Source of the DNA: Rhodamnia argentea
Lineage: Eukaryota; Streptophyta; Magnoliopsida; Myrtales; Myrtaceae
Assembly: GCF_020921035.1 (NCBI RefSeq)
Contig: NC_063157.1
Span: 2,666,001-2,730,000, forward strand
DNA length: 64,000 bases
Reading direction: 5' to 3'
Shown here: piece by piece, positions 23,325 through 36,025 of the stretch
Layout of the letters: each line of letters starts with the position of its first letter
Position numbering within the stretch: position 1 is the stretch's first letter
Position numbers and translations under genes: made by a program
The notes under the pieces: model-generated
Told to the model about the DNA's origin: nothing
The model's database searches: none
Seen by the model: only the letters and a program-made list of their open reading frames with translations

Positions 23325-25868
23325 TCATTTACCGAGGATAAAGGCTCTTATAAAATTGTTCACAGCTCCAGGGGATTCGACGTTTGCTGCGTGACCGGTG
23401 TCGTTGATGATCTCTAGCTTCGACTTGGGTCCCAGATGCCTGATGTTTGTAGATGTAAGGTTTTGGACATTGGTAAAGTTTAAGCAAACCAAGAAACTGA
23501 TATAAATAATACACAGTACACACTAAGAAAACCTTACTTTTGCAAGTGATGTGCAAAGCTCAATGGGAAGACCTTATCCTGATCGCCCCATATAATCAAC
23601 GTTTCCTGCAAATAACACCCAAGAAATGAATTGCTAAGAGTTATAGTCATTTTATACTGATATGATTGTACATACATCTCACATATGATGTCTTTGAAAA
23701 CATTGGTTCTTAAGTAGTTCAAATGCTCATGTGAATGAACTACCTGAGTCAAAACAGGAAGTTTGCTGTCTTCTTTTCCGAAGAGCAAGTATTCTGCTAG
23801 CTCCGACTTCTCTTCCCTGTAATTGCTGCACATGACCTGCAAAAGTACGCCCGTGAATACAGGAAAATGAAGGGACCTCTAGGTCGTGACTAAAGCTGAT
23901 AATTGGGCGGGTTCGGAGCGGACCCAAACGTCAGGCCAATGTGTTGCTCAAACCCACCCATATCACAAAAATTGTAGAGAAGGGATGCTTGGCCGGCCGA
24001 GCGAAAAATATGTGGGCTGGGTTTCCTCATGTAAGACCTTTGCCCAAGCTTGCCAATTTACGTCTTGGGCCTCAGGAGTGAGCAAGCCGTCTGCTGTTGA
24101 TCACCTTTAGTGCTAACCTATGAACTAATCATAGAAGCAAACGTACACAATGAATCACCAAAACCAACTCAAACTAGGGGTCTGCACCGGGTCCTGTTCA
24201 ACCCAAGAAGTGGACCAAATCAACTTGGACCGACCGTTGCATGGTCAAATATAGGGAACATCGGTTCCTTTCCAGTCCTAAGGCTCGAACTGTCGGTTCA
24301 ATCAGGGAACTAGTTCATACCGGTTCAACCAGTTTGGTTCCCAGGTTGAACCAGTTTTGAAGCATTATTTTAAGAGAAAAACAAAAGGTTTGCAGCTCTG
24401 TGAAAGTCAAACTAGGTCTTCAACGTGAAGAGACAACAACATATTTTGACAGTGAAATACTTTTATAACTTACTGTAAAGATTTGATTTTCAGTGCAAAA
24501 CAAAAAGGTAAGCGGGGCCCGGCCAGTCTAGATTCGACCGGTTCGACTCTCAGTTCCAATCTTTTGGAGCCGATAGTCGCATTGTCGATTCTCGACAACC
24601 CACTCAGGACTGAGACCCCTACCTCAAACAACACTGCTTGGTAGCAAAAGTAGTGGAATTCTATGGAGAGATTCCAATTCAAGTAGGGTAAACAGAATGG
24701 AAAAAATTCTGCTTCGAGGAAGTCCATTAGTTCCAACCTGTCAAAACCAGGATCCAAACCAAGGTAAATCCTAATTCCACGATAATACAACCGATGACGA
24801 CATTTGGATTCTGAAAGCCAAAAGTCACTACAGAATGATTCTCTCCTTTTCTACCATTTAAAAGCCAAGATTCTCAAAATGTCCTCTCTTTAGTTGAGGA
24901 AAAACTCCCAAAGGTTCATGCCCTTTCCTTTTCACTTTGTTGTTCATCACTTCTTTCAAAACCAGCATATTACTCCAAGACACAATAAGATTACAAGTCA
25001 AATTCTCCTATAAACTGATTTATGTAGCAAAGCAAACGCAACTTAAGTAGACAGCTCAGAGCCTGAGACGAGCAACTGCATCAAGCAATAAACAGGGCAC
25101 AACTTTGAAGGGCAACATAAAGAGTAAATGTTAGCTCACATCAATGAACTGCTGGAGGAAGAAATTGGGGACCCATTTGAGAGGGTTGAACTTATAGATG
25201 GACAAATTCACCAGAACCCTCAAATCCTGAGGCTTCTCAGGCAAAAGAAACTCCAAAGGATTCCTGCCAATCTTCCTCAACTGCTCAAACTTCTGCTCAT
25301 CTGTACACGCAATCCCACTGCTGACAATCACCACTTTCTCAACTCCATCGGCACCAATCTCAGCCATCCTGTACCCCACGAACCCACCATAGCTGATCGC
25401 GTAAATTGAGTACTTATCAACCCCAAGTTTCTTCAGACCCTCCACAATGCATGTGGCCTGAAAAACATCACTCCTTTGAGGACCGAGCGTGTGCGATTTC
25501 CCAAAGAAGAGCAAGTCTGGCATGAAGACGTTGAAGCTTCGAGATAAAGGGCCCACTTGGGCCAGGAACTGCCACCTCGAGTTGCCCCCGTAGCCATGGA
25601 TGAGGACCAAATATGGCTTCTTGGACCTCCGGTGAGCGGAGCCCCAGAAGTGGATGGTGGTCTGCCCGTCGTCCAAGTCCACAGCGCAGGGTGTGAGGCC
25701 GCACGACCAGAAATAGAGTGACAGGAATATGTCGACGAGAGTGACGAGAAATGGCGTCCTGTGGAGGGTCGCGAGGTGCGAGAGCAGGTTCTTGAGGACG
25801 TGAATGGCGGTGGACAGGTCGAAGGAGAGGAGGTGTGGGAGTTTGGAGGCGGCCATTGAAGTGGGCAT
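23325..25868 (-). CDS. Alpha/beta-hydrolase fold protein, four exons
   Basis: Exons on the minus strand are 25140-25868, 23744-23836, 23538-23605 and 23325-23439, all with GT..AG introns and consistent phase. Together they give 334 residues starting MPTSMAASK. Visible motifs are the oxyanion HGYGG (91-95), the nucleophile elbow ISYGG (serine 159), the acid in WGDQDKVFP (Asp 284 likely) and the catalytic histidine in NDTGHAAN (His 313). The triad is therefore complete. A hydrophobic segment (about 40-56) may anchor the protein. It resembles plant ABHD6-like / monoacylglycerol-lipase-like serine hydrolases; the substrate cannot be told from sequence. Intron 1 (23837-25139) is 1.3 kb and contains a hAT MITE. 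The gene converges on the receptor kinase gene. Confidence 0.9.
24175..24621. mobile_element. hAT MITE inside hydrolase intron 1, 447 bp
   Basis: The ends TAGGGGTCTG and GAGACCCCTA are inverted repeats of the hAT type. The flanks ACTCAAAC (24167-24174) and CCTCAAAC (24622-24629) match at 7 of 8 positions, as an aged 8-bp target duplication would. The interior carries many GGTTC / GAACC words (CGGTTCAACC, CCGGTTCGAC), like the copies at 7861 and 41741. No transposase is encoded. Confidence 0.82.
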
Positions 25869-26894
25869 GAAGGTGCTTGGGAATGGTGTTTCAGTGTTCA
25901 GTCAGACATCATTCTTGGCATTTGAAGCGTGCGCAATCACATGCAGAGGAAGGAGCAAGAGAACAAGACTGCGAGAGACACACATGACACGACATTGTAC
26001 TTTCTTTCTTTCTTTCTTCTTTCGTTATTCTTAAATTCCTCGACGCAACAGACGCACATGTCGCTGTCGATCGGAGAAGAAAGGGCCGAGCATGGAGGAA
26101 GAAGAGAAGGGCAAGGTGGTCTTTCTGTTCTTCTTTTGGAAAAGGGGGGGCTGCTCTTTGTCTTTTCATTTTTTTCAAAAGTTGATGTTTAACGCTGCAT
26201 AATTATGTGAGGGTCTTCGTACCAGATAACACTCAAGCACAAATCATTTCTATAAGTATTGATGATTCATGGTGATTTATATTTAAGAATAATTCAAACT
26301 TATGAATACAGTTTTTTATAGATCGAATATTCTCTTTCAAATTACGAGCGAATTATGAAGGAAATAGCTTAAGATAATTCTCGGACAACACGCCGTCATG
26401 CACGTCGTATTAGCTTTTATTTCAGTATAGTTTAATGCATTCCGCCACAGCGCGTCATAGCCAATTGCTTTGAATGTCGTGTTTCTTCAATATCTTGTAG
26501 TAGTAGTAGATAGATTATAAAAGAAAATTCAAGAAATAGACCGATTACAAAGAGTTACGATCAACATATAAGCTTGAATTTCATCTCAATTTAGTGCGCT
26601 CCGTCGCATGCATAGTAAAGAATAGGCAAAGTGATTTTGAAGAGTCCCAGAAGTTGTTTCTTGCAAGGATTGGATTTTACTGTCAAAGGGAAAACTGCTT
26701 TGCAATGTGGCAATCGCCTATGGGAGCAAAATGTCTTATCATGGTTGACGTATGATTAACACTAATCACACGTCTTAGTCACTAAAAATGTTTGTTTAGT
26801 TCGATAAACCCATCCAATTTTCTGCCGGTTGCCTGTCCTTAAGTTGACTGTCTCAGACTCTCAGCCAAGCTTGTCATTAAGCACAAGTAAGCAT
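25869..26894. other. Hydrolase 5' flank and intergenic DNA
   Basis: It contains a short CTTT-type microsatellite near 26000-26016 and otherwise unremarkable AT-rich DNA. Probably the promoter of the minus-strand hydrolase gene; no TATA box was assigned. Confidence 0.5.
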
Positions 26895-27544
26895 GTTTAA
26901 ATATTATTGAAAACCTCAAATTGATACATTTATAATAATTTTACCTCAAATTTTTTTTTACCACAAAATCTCGAACGGTACACACATGTGACAAACTTAC
27001 CTCAAATTATTTTTTTATCATAAAAAATTTCAAACTTGTACGTTTGTGACAAATTTATCCCAAATTGGTATATTTGTGATAAATTTACCCTCCGTTAATT
27101 TTCGTTACATTTTACCATCAACTTGTTCAGTCGGATAACACATAGCAGTTGATGAATGTATCAATTTGGCGTTTTTACCCTCTGTTTGTCATAAATACAT
27201 TAATTTGAAATTTTTTGTGGTATTAATCCAATTTAACGGGAACTAATGAAAGGTAAATTTGTCACATGTGTATTATTTTGAAATTTTTGGTGGTAAAAAA
27301 ATTTAGTTTGGGGAAAATTTATCGTAAGGTGTACCAATTTGAAATTTTTGGTGGTCAAAAAAATAATTTGGGGTAAATTTATCATATGTGTATCAATTTG
27401 AGGTTTTTTGTGGTTAAAAAATAATTTGAGGTAAATTTATTGCGGGTGTACCAATTCGGGGGTTTTTTGTGATTGAAAAAATAATTCGGGAAAATTTATC
27501 TCAAATATATCAATTTGGAATTTTTGTGGTATTAATCCTTAAAC
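26895..27544. mobile_element. Inverted-repeat MITE built of internal tandem units, 650 bp
   Basis: The left arm (GTTTAAATATTATTG..., CCTCAAATTGATAC) is mirrored by the right end (...GGTATTAATCCTTAAAC). The right arm (about 27245-27535) holds four to five degenerate units of roughly 60 bp of the form AATTTGAAATTTTTGGTGGT ... GGGGTAAATTTATC. The left arm holds two to three of the same units in the opposite direction. No coding. No target duplication could be defined. Confidence 0.75.
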
Positions 27545-28610
27545 GTTGTGCATAGCTTAACTTCATAGACATCTCTTTCACCTTGAGGAAACAATGCAAT
27601 GATATGATCTATTCGTAGCGTGTCATTCGAGAGTTAGGAGCCAGATCTTTACGGAACATCTAATTACAATTTAGGAGATCTTAGTGGGCTATGGTTTATA
27701 TTTTCCATCAACAAAAAAGCACCGGATCTTGTTCTTTGGTGAGCAAGAGCAGTCCCGGCGAGGGTCTAAAGGGGGCAACACCCCTTGAAAGTCATAGAAA
27801 TTTTATAGCTTGAACCTATATTTTATTGATTGTTTGGGCTTTGGCCCATGAATAGCAATTGTATTATATCTATTATTTTTTCACTTGTAATTGAGTAATG
27901 TAATATAGATGTGCGATGCACTTATTATAGTGGAATCTTCTGGATATAACCCTAATTTAAAGGTGAATCGGAAAAAAAAAAAAAAAGGATGAACCAAGAT
28001 AAAACCTTATTGCTCGATTTTCCTTTCTCGTTTTTATGCTTTATTTCGTTGTAATTGTATATCAATTCTTGACAGATCCAGTGAGGATGGATGACGAGTT
28101 CCACCCATTTCTTGGGTTACAATCCATTAACGAGACTCTGCTAAAAGTTGGAATGAAAGGGGAAAAGAATGCAGATGAAACAAGTTTCAAAGATGCAGAA
28201 AGTAAGATAAAGCTAGCTGACTAAGTAAAGAAAGGCATTAACCTCCAGCAAGATCTGCGTACAGCCAGCATTAGCAACAGAATCACTTCTTGTCACATAT
28301 GAACACACACCCATCCGATACCTTGCCTCCACTTTGTTCCAATCTCATCTTTCTCACTCATTCCCTCCAATAACTTTCAAAGACCCTCCCTCACTTTTTC
28401 ACACTTTTTCCTTGTTGAACTTTATGGACGGCTGTTTAATTTATCACCTGTCACCCAATAGAGACTCTCAGGCCCTTTTCCCACCATGATTCCTGACCTT
28501 CACCAGGTTCATCTTCTTCCCTCTTATAAATCTCCCATCAAACTCAGCCCCTTCTCTACAACACCGTTTCTTCCATTTGGCTCTAGGGTTCCCCTTCAGA
28601 GCCCCCATCA
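27545..28610. other. Intergenic DNA with repeat relics and small-gene promoter
   Basis: The sequence 27755-27990 looks like old repeat sequence, but no border or duplication could be found. A 62-codon frame at 28036-28224 begins TTG and has no family signature. The end of the stretch is the leader of the gene at 28611. Confidence 0.45.
28525..28531 (+). promoter_or_regulatory. TATA box candidate for the small membrane protein gene
   Basis: TATAAAT lies 86 bp upstream of the ATG at 28611, at a reasonable distance for a short leader. Confidence 0.45.
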
Positions 28611-28985
28611 ATGGCTGCTCATCTTTACGAAGCTCAAAGCTCGTCGCAGAGAGGAGTGGCCATGGTGTTGGCTCTTGTATCAGCATTAGTACTTTCTCCG
28701 CTGTATGTTGACAGGAAGAGTGAGGCCAAGTACTACCATGAGGCCAAATGGAGTTCGGGGTTTGTGCTTCCTCTGGTTCTTGCCGGTCTCATAATCGCCA
28801 TCAAGACCACGTCTTCATCATCTTCTTCTTCAGGGTATGTTAGGAGAGGTTCGGCAATTCCATCTCCTGATCCTTCGTGGGTGCTGAGAATTGGGAGCTC
28901 AGCCTGGGGACTCGCTGGGGTTCTGGTGATGCTGATGCTTGTGCTCTCTTGGCAACATTCTGTTCAAGAGTTCTTGTGGAGATAG
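28611..28985 (+). CDS. Small plant membrane protein of unknown function
   Basis: A 124-residue single-exon frame starting MAAHLYEAQ in good context. It shows three hydrophobic segments: about 17-32 (MVLALVSALVLSPLYV), 50-65 (GFVLPLVLAGLIIAI) and 95-112 (GLAGVLVMLMLVLSW). A serine run separates the second from a basic stretch (VRRGS). I do not recognise a named domain. The ATG, the TATA-like element upstream and the clean hydrophobic pattern support a real gene. Location in an internal or plasma membrane is inferred. It could be a family of uncharacterised transmembrane proteins conserved in dicots. Confidence 0.7.
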   Translation: MAAHLYEAQSSSQRGVAMVLALVSALVLSPLYVDRKSEAKYYHEAKWSSGFVLPLVLAGLIIAIKTTSSSSSSSGYVRRGSAIPSPDPSWVLRIGSSAWGLAGVLVMLMLVLSWQHSVQEFLWR

Positions 28986-29470
28986 AGAATGAAAATGCAT
29001 TATTATGCTATTCTATGACTGTTTCATCTGTAGTGGTGCTAGTGGTTGTACTTATCATGCGACTAATAAAAGATTTTAAAGTACCAAATATGAATTGATA
29101 ATACATTAGCATGAGACTATTTCTTCTGTTTCTTGAGAAGCCACACATGATGACAACATCGACAATTCCTTTACAGATCATAACAATCGCCAAATATTAG
29201 CAAAGGGGGGGAAAAACAAATTACGCTCTGGACGGTGCATCTTTGAACTGACAAAGATGGAGCTGACAACGCAGATACAGATTACATACATGCTGGATTT
29301 TGGAGAATCAAATTGTTCAGTGTCTATTCAAGAGCAAAATAAAATGAGAAAAAAAAAAAAACTTTTCCAGACAGAATGAGAGTCCAAATCCCGTCCTATA
29401 TATACAAACATATTTACAAGCAAACCTGATTTTGACAAATGATCATCACAAAGGTATCATCTCGTAAGGG
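28986..29470. other. Convergent 3' intergenic region
   Basis: Probably 3' UTRs of the small membrane protein gene and of the minus-strand RSH gene. AATAAAA at 29066 (+) is a possible polyadenylation signal. No other feature. Confidence 0.5.
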
Positions 29471-32400
29471 TCAACTCCTCCAGGCAACCAAAGTGCTAGT
29501 AGACCGCCCCGGCCTTGATACGGGAAGGCCGTGATCATACATTCGCTGGATCTCTTCCCGATACTCCGTCAATGACTTATTGGGTAATGCAGGAGTCAAT
29601 TCCACAACATCCCCCATCTTCAACTTGCACATAGGCTCGCCAACCGGCTCGCGATTCAACCTTGGCCTCAGTTCTTCCTTTAGAGGGCTCCTGTAAGGTG
29701 TCCATTTTGAGCTCCCCATCCCAGCCCTTTCCAGCAAATCCATGACTGTAGAGTCCGGAGGAAACTCTTGGACCGACATCTGCAGAATCCAACCATCAGA
29801 GAACTTCATCACATCCATCATTGAGCAAGGCAGAGTAATCATATATTAGCATACTGCCAAACCAAGCTTCAAATGTGCTACCCAAGTCATCAAGTACTCA
29901 ATGCACCAGAGAAAAATTTGTTCCAATTGTCCTATGACGATCAGGTAGCATAAGCACCGACATTAGAAAAACACTGTAGGAGAAGAAAAAAAAATGGAAG
30001 TTGAAGAAGTACCTTATCATTTTCAATCATAATGATAAAGATAGGCCTATCCTGATCAGAGAGAGGCTTGTACGAGAACGGACAATCTTCTGTGTGAGTT
30101 GGGAACGTGCAGGTTGGCTCGACAGAATCAACATGGCCGATTGATGACTGATCGTTTCTCATTGCCTCACACTGCCAGCTAACAACCCATCGAGCCCACT
30201 CAACCATCTGAAGCACGAAAGCAGAGTGCTTACACTCACCTTCTTTATATCTCCAATGAGCAGCAAATCCAAATTCAGCCTGCAAATGCATTGCTTTTGT
30301 TCGGATTTGAACTTCAAGGGGAACCATCCCATCACCCATCACTACAGTATGAAGCGATTGATACCTAAATGATAATGACGAAACATTAAGAAAGCAAAGG
30401 CCTTGGCTCTTAAGCACTCAACCAAGGTATTTTAGCAAACATACCCATTAAGCTTTGGATGGGCAATGTAGTCTTTTGATCTTCCAGGAACTTCAGGCCA
30501 CAAACTTTGGACAATTCTCAGTGCCTCGAAACAGTCATCTTCATTTTCAACAATTAATCGTAAACCATGTATATCATGGATTTCATCCATTGTAAGCTTC
30601 TTCCTGCATGAAAACGACAATCTCCATTAATACACCAATTAGCACACAAGTTACTTGCTACAAGAGATACTGGAAATCTATTCTGGGTGCATGTCGCCAT
30701 TGCCGCTGAGAGTGTATATAATTTTTTGAAATATGTGCAGCACTTATTGCTTGCACCAAAAAATGTTCCAAGGATCCAAGTCATCAGCTTCTTCAATCTT
30801 TTTGGCTTTTAGTCATCTTTGGGATTCATGCTCTACTCTCCATGCTATAAGTATGTTAGTTGGGCTGTGTTATTTAGTTTCTTGTGCCCTGTTTTCATTT
30901 ACTTTAGATGTATTACAGCAGTACATCTTTCAATAAATTACCTTACAATTAGTAAAAGAAAGATGAAACATCATCCACCCCTGGCAACTTTTTTTTTTCT
31001 TGGCCAGACACCCATAGCAGCTCACATACCAAAAACTTCGTAATAAACAGTACATCAATTGTTTATTTTGCTCCCTAGGTTTCTGAATTAGCAACTGGTC
31101 CATGAAAATCACATAGTAGAAGCTGTCAACAAACAAAAGCATTCCCTCAAACAACACATAAAGGATATGTCAGGGAGGGAGGGAGGGGCATACTTTAACA
31201 TTTTGCTATATATGCTATATAAGCTTTTGTGCCTTCCTGATAAAGAGTGATAAGAAATGGCCTTATCCTTCAGAGCCAGCTCTAATTTCCCAACAGCAGA
31301 TGCAATCATTGCTTCATCAAAGGACTCAAGAAGCTGCGAGGATAATTGTTTGTGCATGTCGGGGTTGAGATGCTTAAAGCACAAATTCTCTAGCTGCTCC
31401 TTCCAACTATAGATCCCCAAACGGTTGGCCAATGGCACAAATATCTCCATTGTCTCCTCAGCAAACCGCTGTTGCTTGACTAAAGGCAATGCATCCAGGG
31501 TCGCCATATTGTGAAGTCTATCAGCCAATTTTATGAGGACAGCCCTGGCATCTGCCATGGCTAGGAACATGGTATGAAGTCGATCTGCTTCAACAGTCTT
31601 GCTTGCTGTATTGTTTTCCCGTGCAAGTTGGCTAAGTTGGCTTAGCTTTGATACCTACAATACCATACATAACTGCCTTACATTAAAGATCCTCGTAAAA
31701 CATGCATGCATAAGTCGCCATGCAAACAAAGAGAGCTCAAAACAGCAAGAGTACATTACTTCAGACAAGCAGCCGCATGGAAAGGAAAAGTAAAAAGAGA
31801 TGAAACAATCTAGACGGAGAGTCAAGCACCCTACATGACCTGTTATCTTTCAAATTAAAAGAGTAAGCTTCTGAGTGTTGACTAAAGAACAGTGAGCTGT
31901 CAGAATCAAAACCCAGAGCATAACATTAAATGCTCAAATGTCACTTTACCATTATAAAAAACAAATTGCAAATTTTTTTGCACTGAAAAAGCATAACATG
32001 GGAAAGAAAGAAATATCCCTGTTTGCAGCATTACCAGTGGCTAAACCATCAGAAAAAATTCATTTAGGATTGTCATTAATCTTCCTGAATTAGAGAGTGA
32101 AGAGACTGTCAACTTCCCAAGATGTCTACAGAGAACAATTCTTACATCGCAAACACATTATTCATGGACAACAATTCCCCAAAAAAGATAAGCAATTGCA
32201 AAAGCTAACACCAGCAATATTAGCAATAGCATTCTGAGTGACAAGATAATTCAATCCTGCAACTCTGTTTACATAAATATCCATAATAGAGAACTCAGGA
32301 CTCTCTGCAGATAACACAACACAGTATCAGTAAGCTTAACGACGTTGTTTCAAGGACACCCTGAATTGGATCTTACTCAATCAGGAAGTAACTATCTACC

Positions 32401-33704
32401 TAGTTCAGTCAATAACATGAATAGGCATTGTACTCTTTCAGTGGCCTACGAATAGTTGTGCAAGGACATAACCCTAAACAAATACTTGCAAGTGGCGTAT
32501 TGCAAATTTTGTATGCTATGCACTTGTTATTACGCCTCCTAACCAATTTCCAGGGACAGACAAACAGCAGAAACAGCTCATAAGAAAAATAAATGGAAAA
32601 TGTTTAGCTTCTTTCGAGATTCTTGTTTGTCCAAACAGTTCACACGAGGAATCAAGATGGAAATTCTTTCTTACCCCTACAATTAAGTCAGCCACACCAG
32701 CTCCAAAGTTCCTCAATACATAGTCATAACTCATGAAGGTATCGTCAAGGGTGTCATGCAACAGCCCCGCGGCAACCACGGTAGAATTAGCGCCAATAAG
32801 TGCCAGTGACACAGCTGTTTCAACGCAATGCTGCAGATACGGATCGCCGCTTGCACGCATCTACATTACAAACACATCAAAATCTATCAAACAATCATAA
32901 AACAAAATTGCCCCAATGAACAAAGGCCGTTGCACACTTAAACTATACCTGCCCTCTATGCGCTTTTTCGGCCTCATAGAATGCCTTAATGACAAACTCC
33001 TGGCAGAAGATCTTATGCCTTAACTGCGCATTCGCCAACAATTCCCTTGCATACGGCTCAAGATCACTCTCCACAAAGCAATCCTCCAAATTAAAGGCCA
33101 ATTCCTCCATATCAGCAGCTCCACCACTATCACCACGCACCTCAACCACTGGCATTTCTAGCTCAACACAAGAAGCCACCGCCCTCCTAACAAACCCACT
33201 GAACAGCCCGTTAGAACCTCTTCGAATCGAGCCTAGTGCATTAACGTCATTTCTATCACGCGAAGTTCTCACTGGGAAGCTCTTTGCACAACCGTTTCCA
33301 CTACTGCCATTGCTACTACACGAAACAGGTCCGTGAAGAACTGAGACCGGACTCTGATGATCTCGCTTCCACGAACCCACAAATTTACTCGGCGAATAGC
33401 GAAAGGAGCTGCTCAGCTCCCGAAATTCCTCACCTCTTTCTTGCCTCACCAATTCATCTCCGCCCCCACCGAAGCTCGAAGACGACGAGTGCTTCGCCAC
33501 CGTTGGCGTCGGCGAGGCGAAGAGGCACGAGAGACCGCCGACGATTGTCTTCTGAGCCGAAGAAGCGGTCGACGAGGCAGGCGGCGACGATCTGGAGTTG
33601 AATTCGAAATCGCACGACACGTGCGCGTTGATCTGGTGCGACGTCGAGCAGACGCTGCTCGGCGGGCTGGAGTACAGAGTCACCGTCGGGACGGCCATGG
33701 ACAT
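29471..33704 (-). CDS. RSH3: Plastid RelA/SpoT homologue, RSH2/RSH3 type
   Basis: Six minus-strand exons: 32949-33704, 32675-32860, 31194-31654, 30445-30603, 30013-30364 and 29471-29779. All introns are GT..AG and the phases fit, giving 740 residues. The start is ATG 33704 ([15 protein letters not shown], then SSVCS), a Ser-rich N-terminus like chloroplast transit peptides of RSH2/RSH3; the frame upstream has only TTG. The hydrolase domain has LQHC and the HD pair in LLHDTLDD (His 287, Asp 288), then KLADRLHNM. The synthetase domain has [28 protein letters not shown] and EVQIRT, then EFGFAAHW. Such proteins make and break (p)ppGpp in plastids and tune plastid gene expression. The protein ends without an ACT domain, as is usual for this class. 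RSH2 and RSH3 cannot be separated here, so the symbol is by class. Confidence 0.92.
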
Positions 33705-34560
33705 TTGGGGCGGGCTGGATTCTAGGGTTTCGCGCGGGAGTTCAGGGAGCGCAACCAATTCCGTCGGAACCGAGGCCGTTTCTCAAGAACCCAGATTCTT
33801 TTCCCGCGAGATGGGACGATTCCTCGGTAAAAGGAGTCGAATTTTCCCGGGAAAAGCTGTACTTCCTTTCTCAGGGAGACTGTTGACCGACGAGAGGAGG
33901 AGCAAACGACCAAGGAGGACGGCGAAGCACAGTTGAAGGCTGTGATGCGGACCACGTCGTACGTGTTGAGAAGCTCTGGACGTGAGAATTTGAGAGAATT
34001 CACGAGAGATTTTCTGGAAGGAGGATTAGAATGTACGGGAGAAATGGAGGTCAGCCAGTCTCAGATTTTCCAGAAGGTTGAATCTCTCTCTCTCTCTCTC
34101 TCTAAATTGTGGCCCAGAGAAGAGACAACATAATTGGGCATTCACAACTCTGTCCTCGGATTGCACGAAGAGCTTTCCGCCGCCAAGGCTGAAATTTCTT
34201 TGTTAAAAGTACAAATGAACACATTTCCGAAAAAAATGTTCTTGGCCCATCAAAGGTTGAAATTGTTAACCAGGGCTAAGTTGCAGGTAAGGTTTGGTTT
34301 TTTTTTTTTTTAAACGTTGCTGGTAAGTTTATTAATAAGTATTATGCGAAGCACAAGCAAGAACACATGAATTGAAACTCTGATGACTCGCCTCGGGCAC
34401 AAATCGTTACTATACGAGCATATCTAAAAATATGCCATTCAAAAATTACGTGCAGTCTACCTTTCTTACCGTCATATCCAAAAGTTGAGAGAAAATATTT
34501 TTCTTCTCTTCATTTCAGGGAATACTCTCGAAGTTTTACATTTCAGAATTTAAATCGAAC
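33705..34560. other. RSH gene 5' flank
   Basis: Leader and promoter of the RSH gene on the minus strand. The frames on the plus strand here are antisense shadows. It contains the (CT)n run at 34086-34105. Confidence 0.5.
34086..34105. repeat. (CT)n microsatellite
   Basis: About ten CT units, 0.4 kb upstream of the RSH start (GA-repeat on the gene's strand), a common feature of plant promoters and leaders. Confidence 0.9.
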
Positions 34561-34599
34561 GGTTTAAGGATTTTCTTAGGTTCAAACAAACGAACACAT

Positions 34600-35800
34600 T
34601 TCCAAGAAAAACATTTTTGGCCAATCAAGAGAAAAATGTTCAACAGGGAAAAGGAAAAAAATTAAATTTTTATAAGTATTTAGTGTCGTTAATCATGATT
34701 TGAGTTCTTTCTAATCAAATTTTACGCATTTAATTAGCTAAATATAATTAGTTAATTTAAAATCATTTACGATCAAAGAAAATATGCATTCTTTATATTA
34801 AGAATTTCTCTAGCTTGAAAAGTATAAAACTCCGTTAAAACTTCGATTAGCAAAGATTTTTCTCACTCACATAATTGAGAAAACCAGCACCAAATTTTTT
34901 TTGATAACTTGAAAAGAAAATTGGAAATTCCCAAATGAATCAAATTCGAACAATGACAGAATGCTTTTGTATTTGATATTTATGAATCTTTGTCCTTTTT
35001 CAAGCGCAAGTGATTTAACTTTGTAATTGTTGAATGTGAAACTTTTCTAGTTATTGCGCAATTAAAGTATGGCACGTTTTTTCGGTCAAGACGTCGATAG
35101 AGTATCTAAGTATTACCAAGTGCTTTAGAATATTTACACAAATTCTTCAAATTCAATGGTTACATCACAAATATCAAATTTTAATCTCATCATCTCTCTC
35201 ATTTAATCGTATTTATGCTAAGTTTTCACAAGAATTAGTCAACTCGTCTAACAAAATTGATGTTCCGTTTCGCGATCATGGCTCGATTAATTTTCTAATC
35301 CCATAATGTTGTTAAGTTGAGGCATTAGAAAATCGTTCATTGGTGTTTTTCTATTCTCGTTTTGGAGGGAAAATAGTCATATTGTTCTCTTCAAGCTAAG
35401 TACAAGAAAAACTTAGAAAGGAACTCTAATTAGGGACTTTGCCATTTCTCCCCTGTTACGTTCATCTCCTGATGGCTGCGACTGCCACGTGGGGCCGTTG
35501 CGTGTGATCAAAGCCATGTGTCCCGCAGCACCGACAGGCTACTGGAGCCATCAGGAAGCGAGTGCTGACTCAGCACCAATCGCGTTTCTGATCTGGTCAA
35601 GATTGTGGTCCAATCGCCAAACACCGTTCTTATCTTTTCATTCTGTTTCATGGTCAAAGTCAGAGTGTTTTCTCGGTCAACAGAGTCGCCTGCTCAGGCG
35701 AAGCTCGCCGCGGGATGATAGAGGCGGGCGCGTTACGAGCGGGCCAAGTTCTGGGTCCCTGTGACTTTTTCATTGGACAAAAAAGCCTCTCAAGAAAAAC
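34600..35800. repeat. Segmental duplication, copy 1 (partner 47030-48690)
   Basis: Matches 47030-48690 over long diverged stretches: CCAATCAAGAGAAAAATGTT, ATCATGATTTGAGTTCTTTC, TGCTGACTCAG, AATCGCGTTTCTGATCTGGT and GTCAAAGTCAGAGTGTTT occur in the same order. It is noncoding and forms the outer part of the P450 tandem unit. Confidence 0.8.
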
Positions 35801-36025
35801 ACTCAATAATTACGTAGCATTAACACGACACGTCGATACGTAATTTTTACACGACATTCGTTTTTCTCTTGAAGCATCCACGTATCTCGGGAAAAAAAAA
35901 AAAATGTTCGGTGATGCTATCCCTATCATTTGCCTTGAAAGGAGCGATATACTTGTCTCAATCATCATTCTTAAGTACATTATACGTCTCATTACCTATT
36001 GAACGAGCAAGCTTGTTGGAAACAG

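Noticed and set aside
28036-28224. 62-codon frame upstream of the small membrane protein gene
   Set aside because: Starts at TTG, lacks any known motif and lies in repeat-like DNA.
33284-33936. Plus-strand frames opposite RSH exon 1
   Set aside because: Shadows of the Ser-rich transit peptide region on the other strand.
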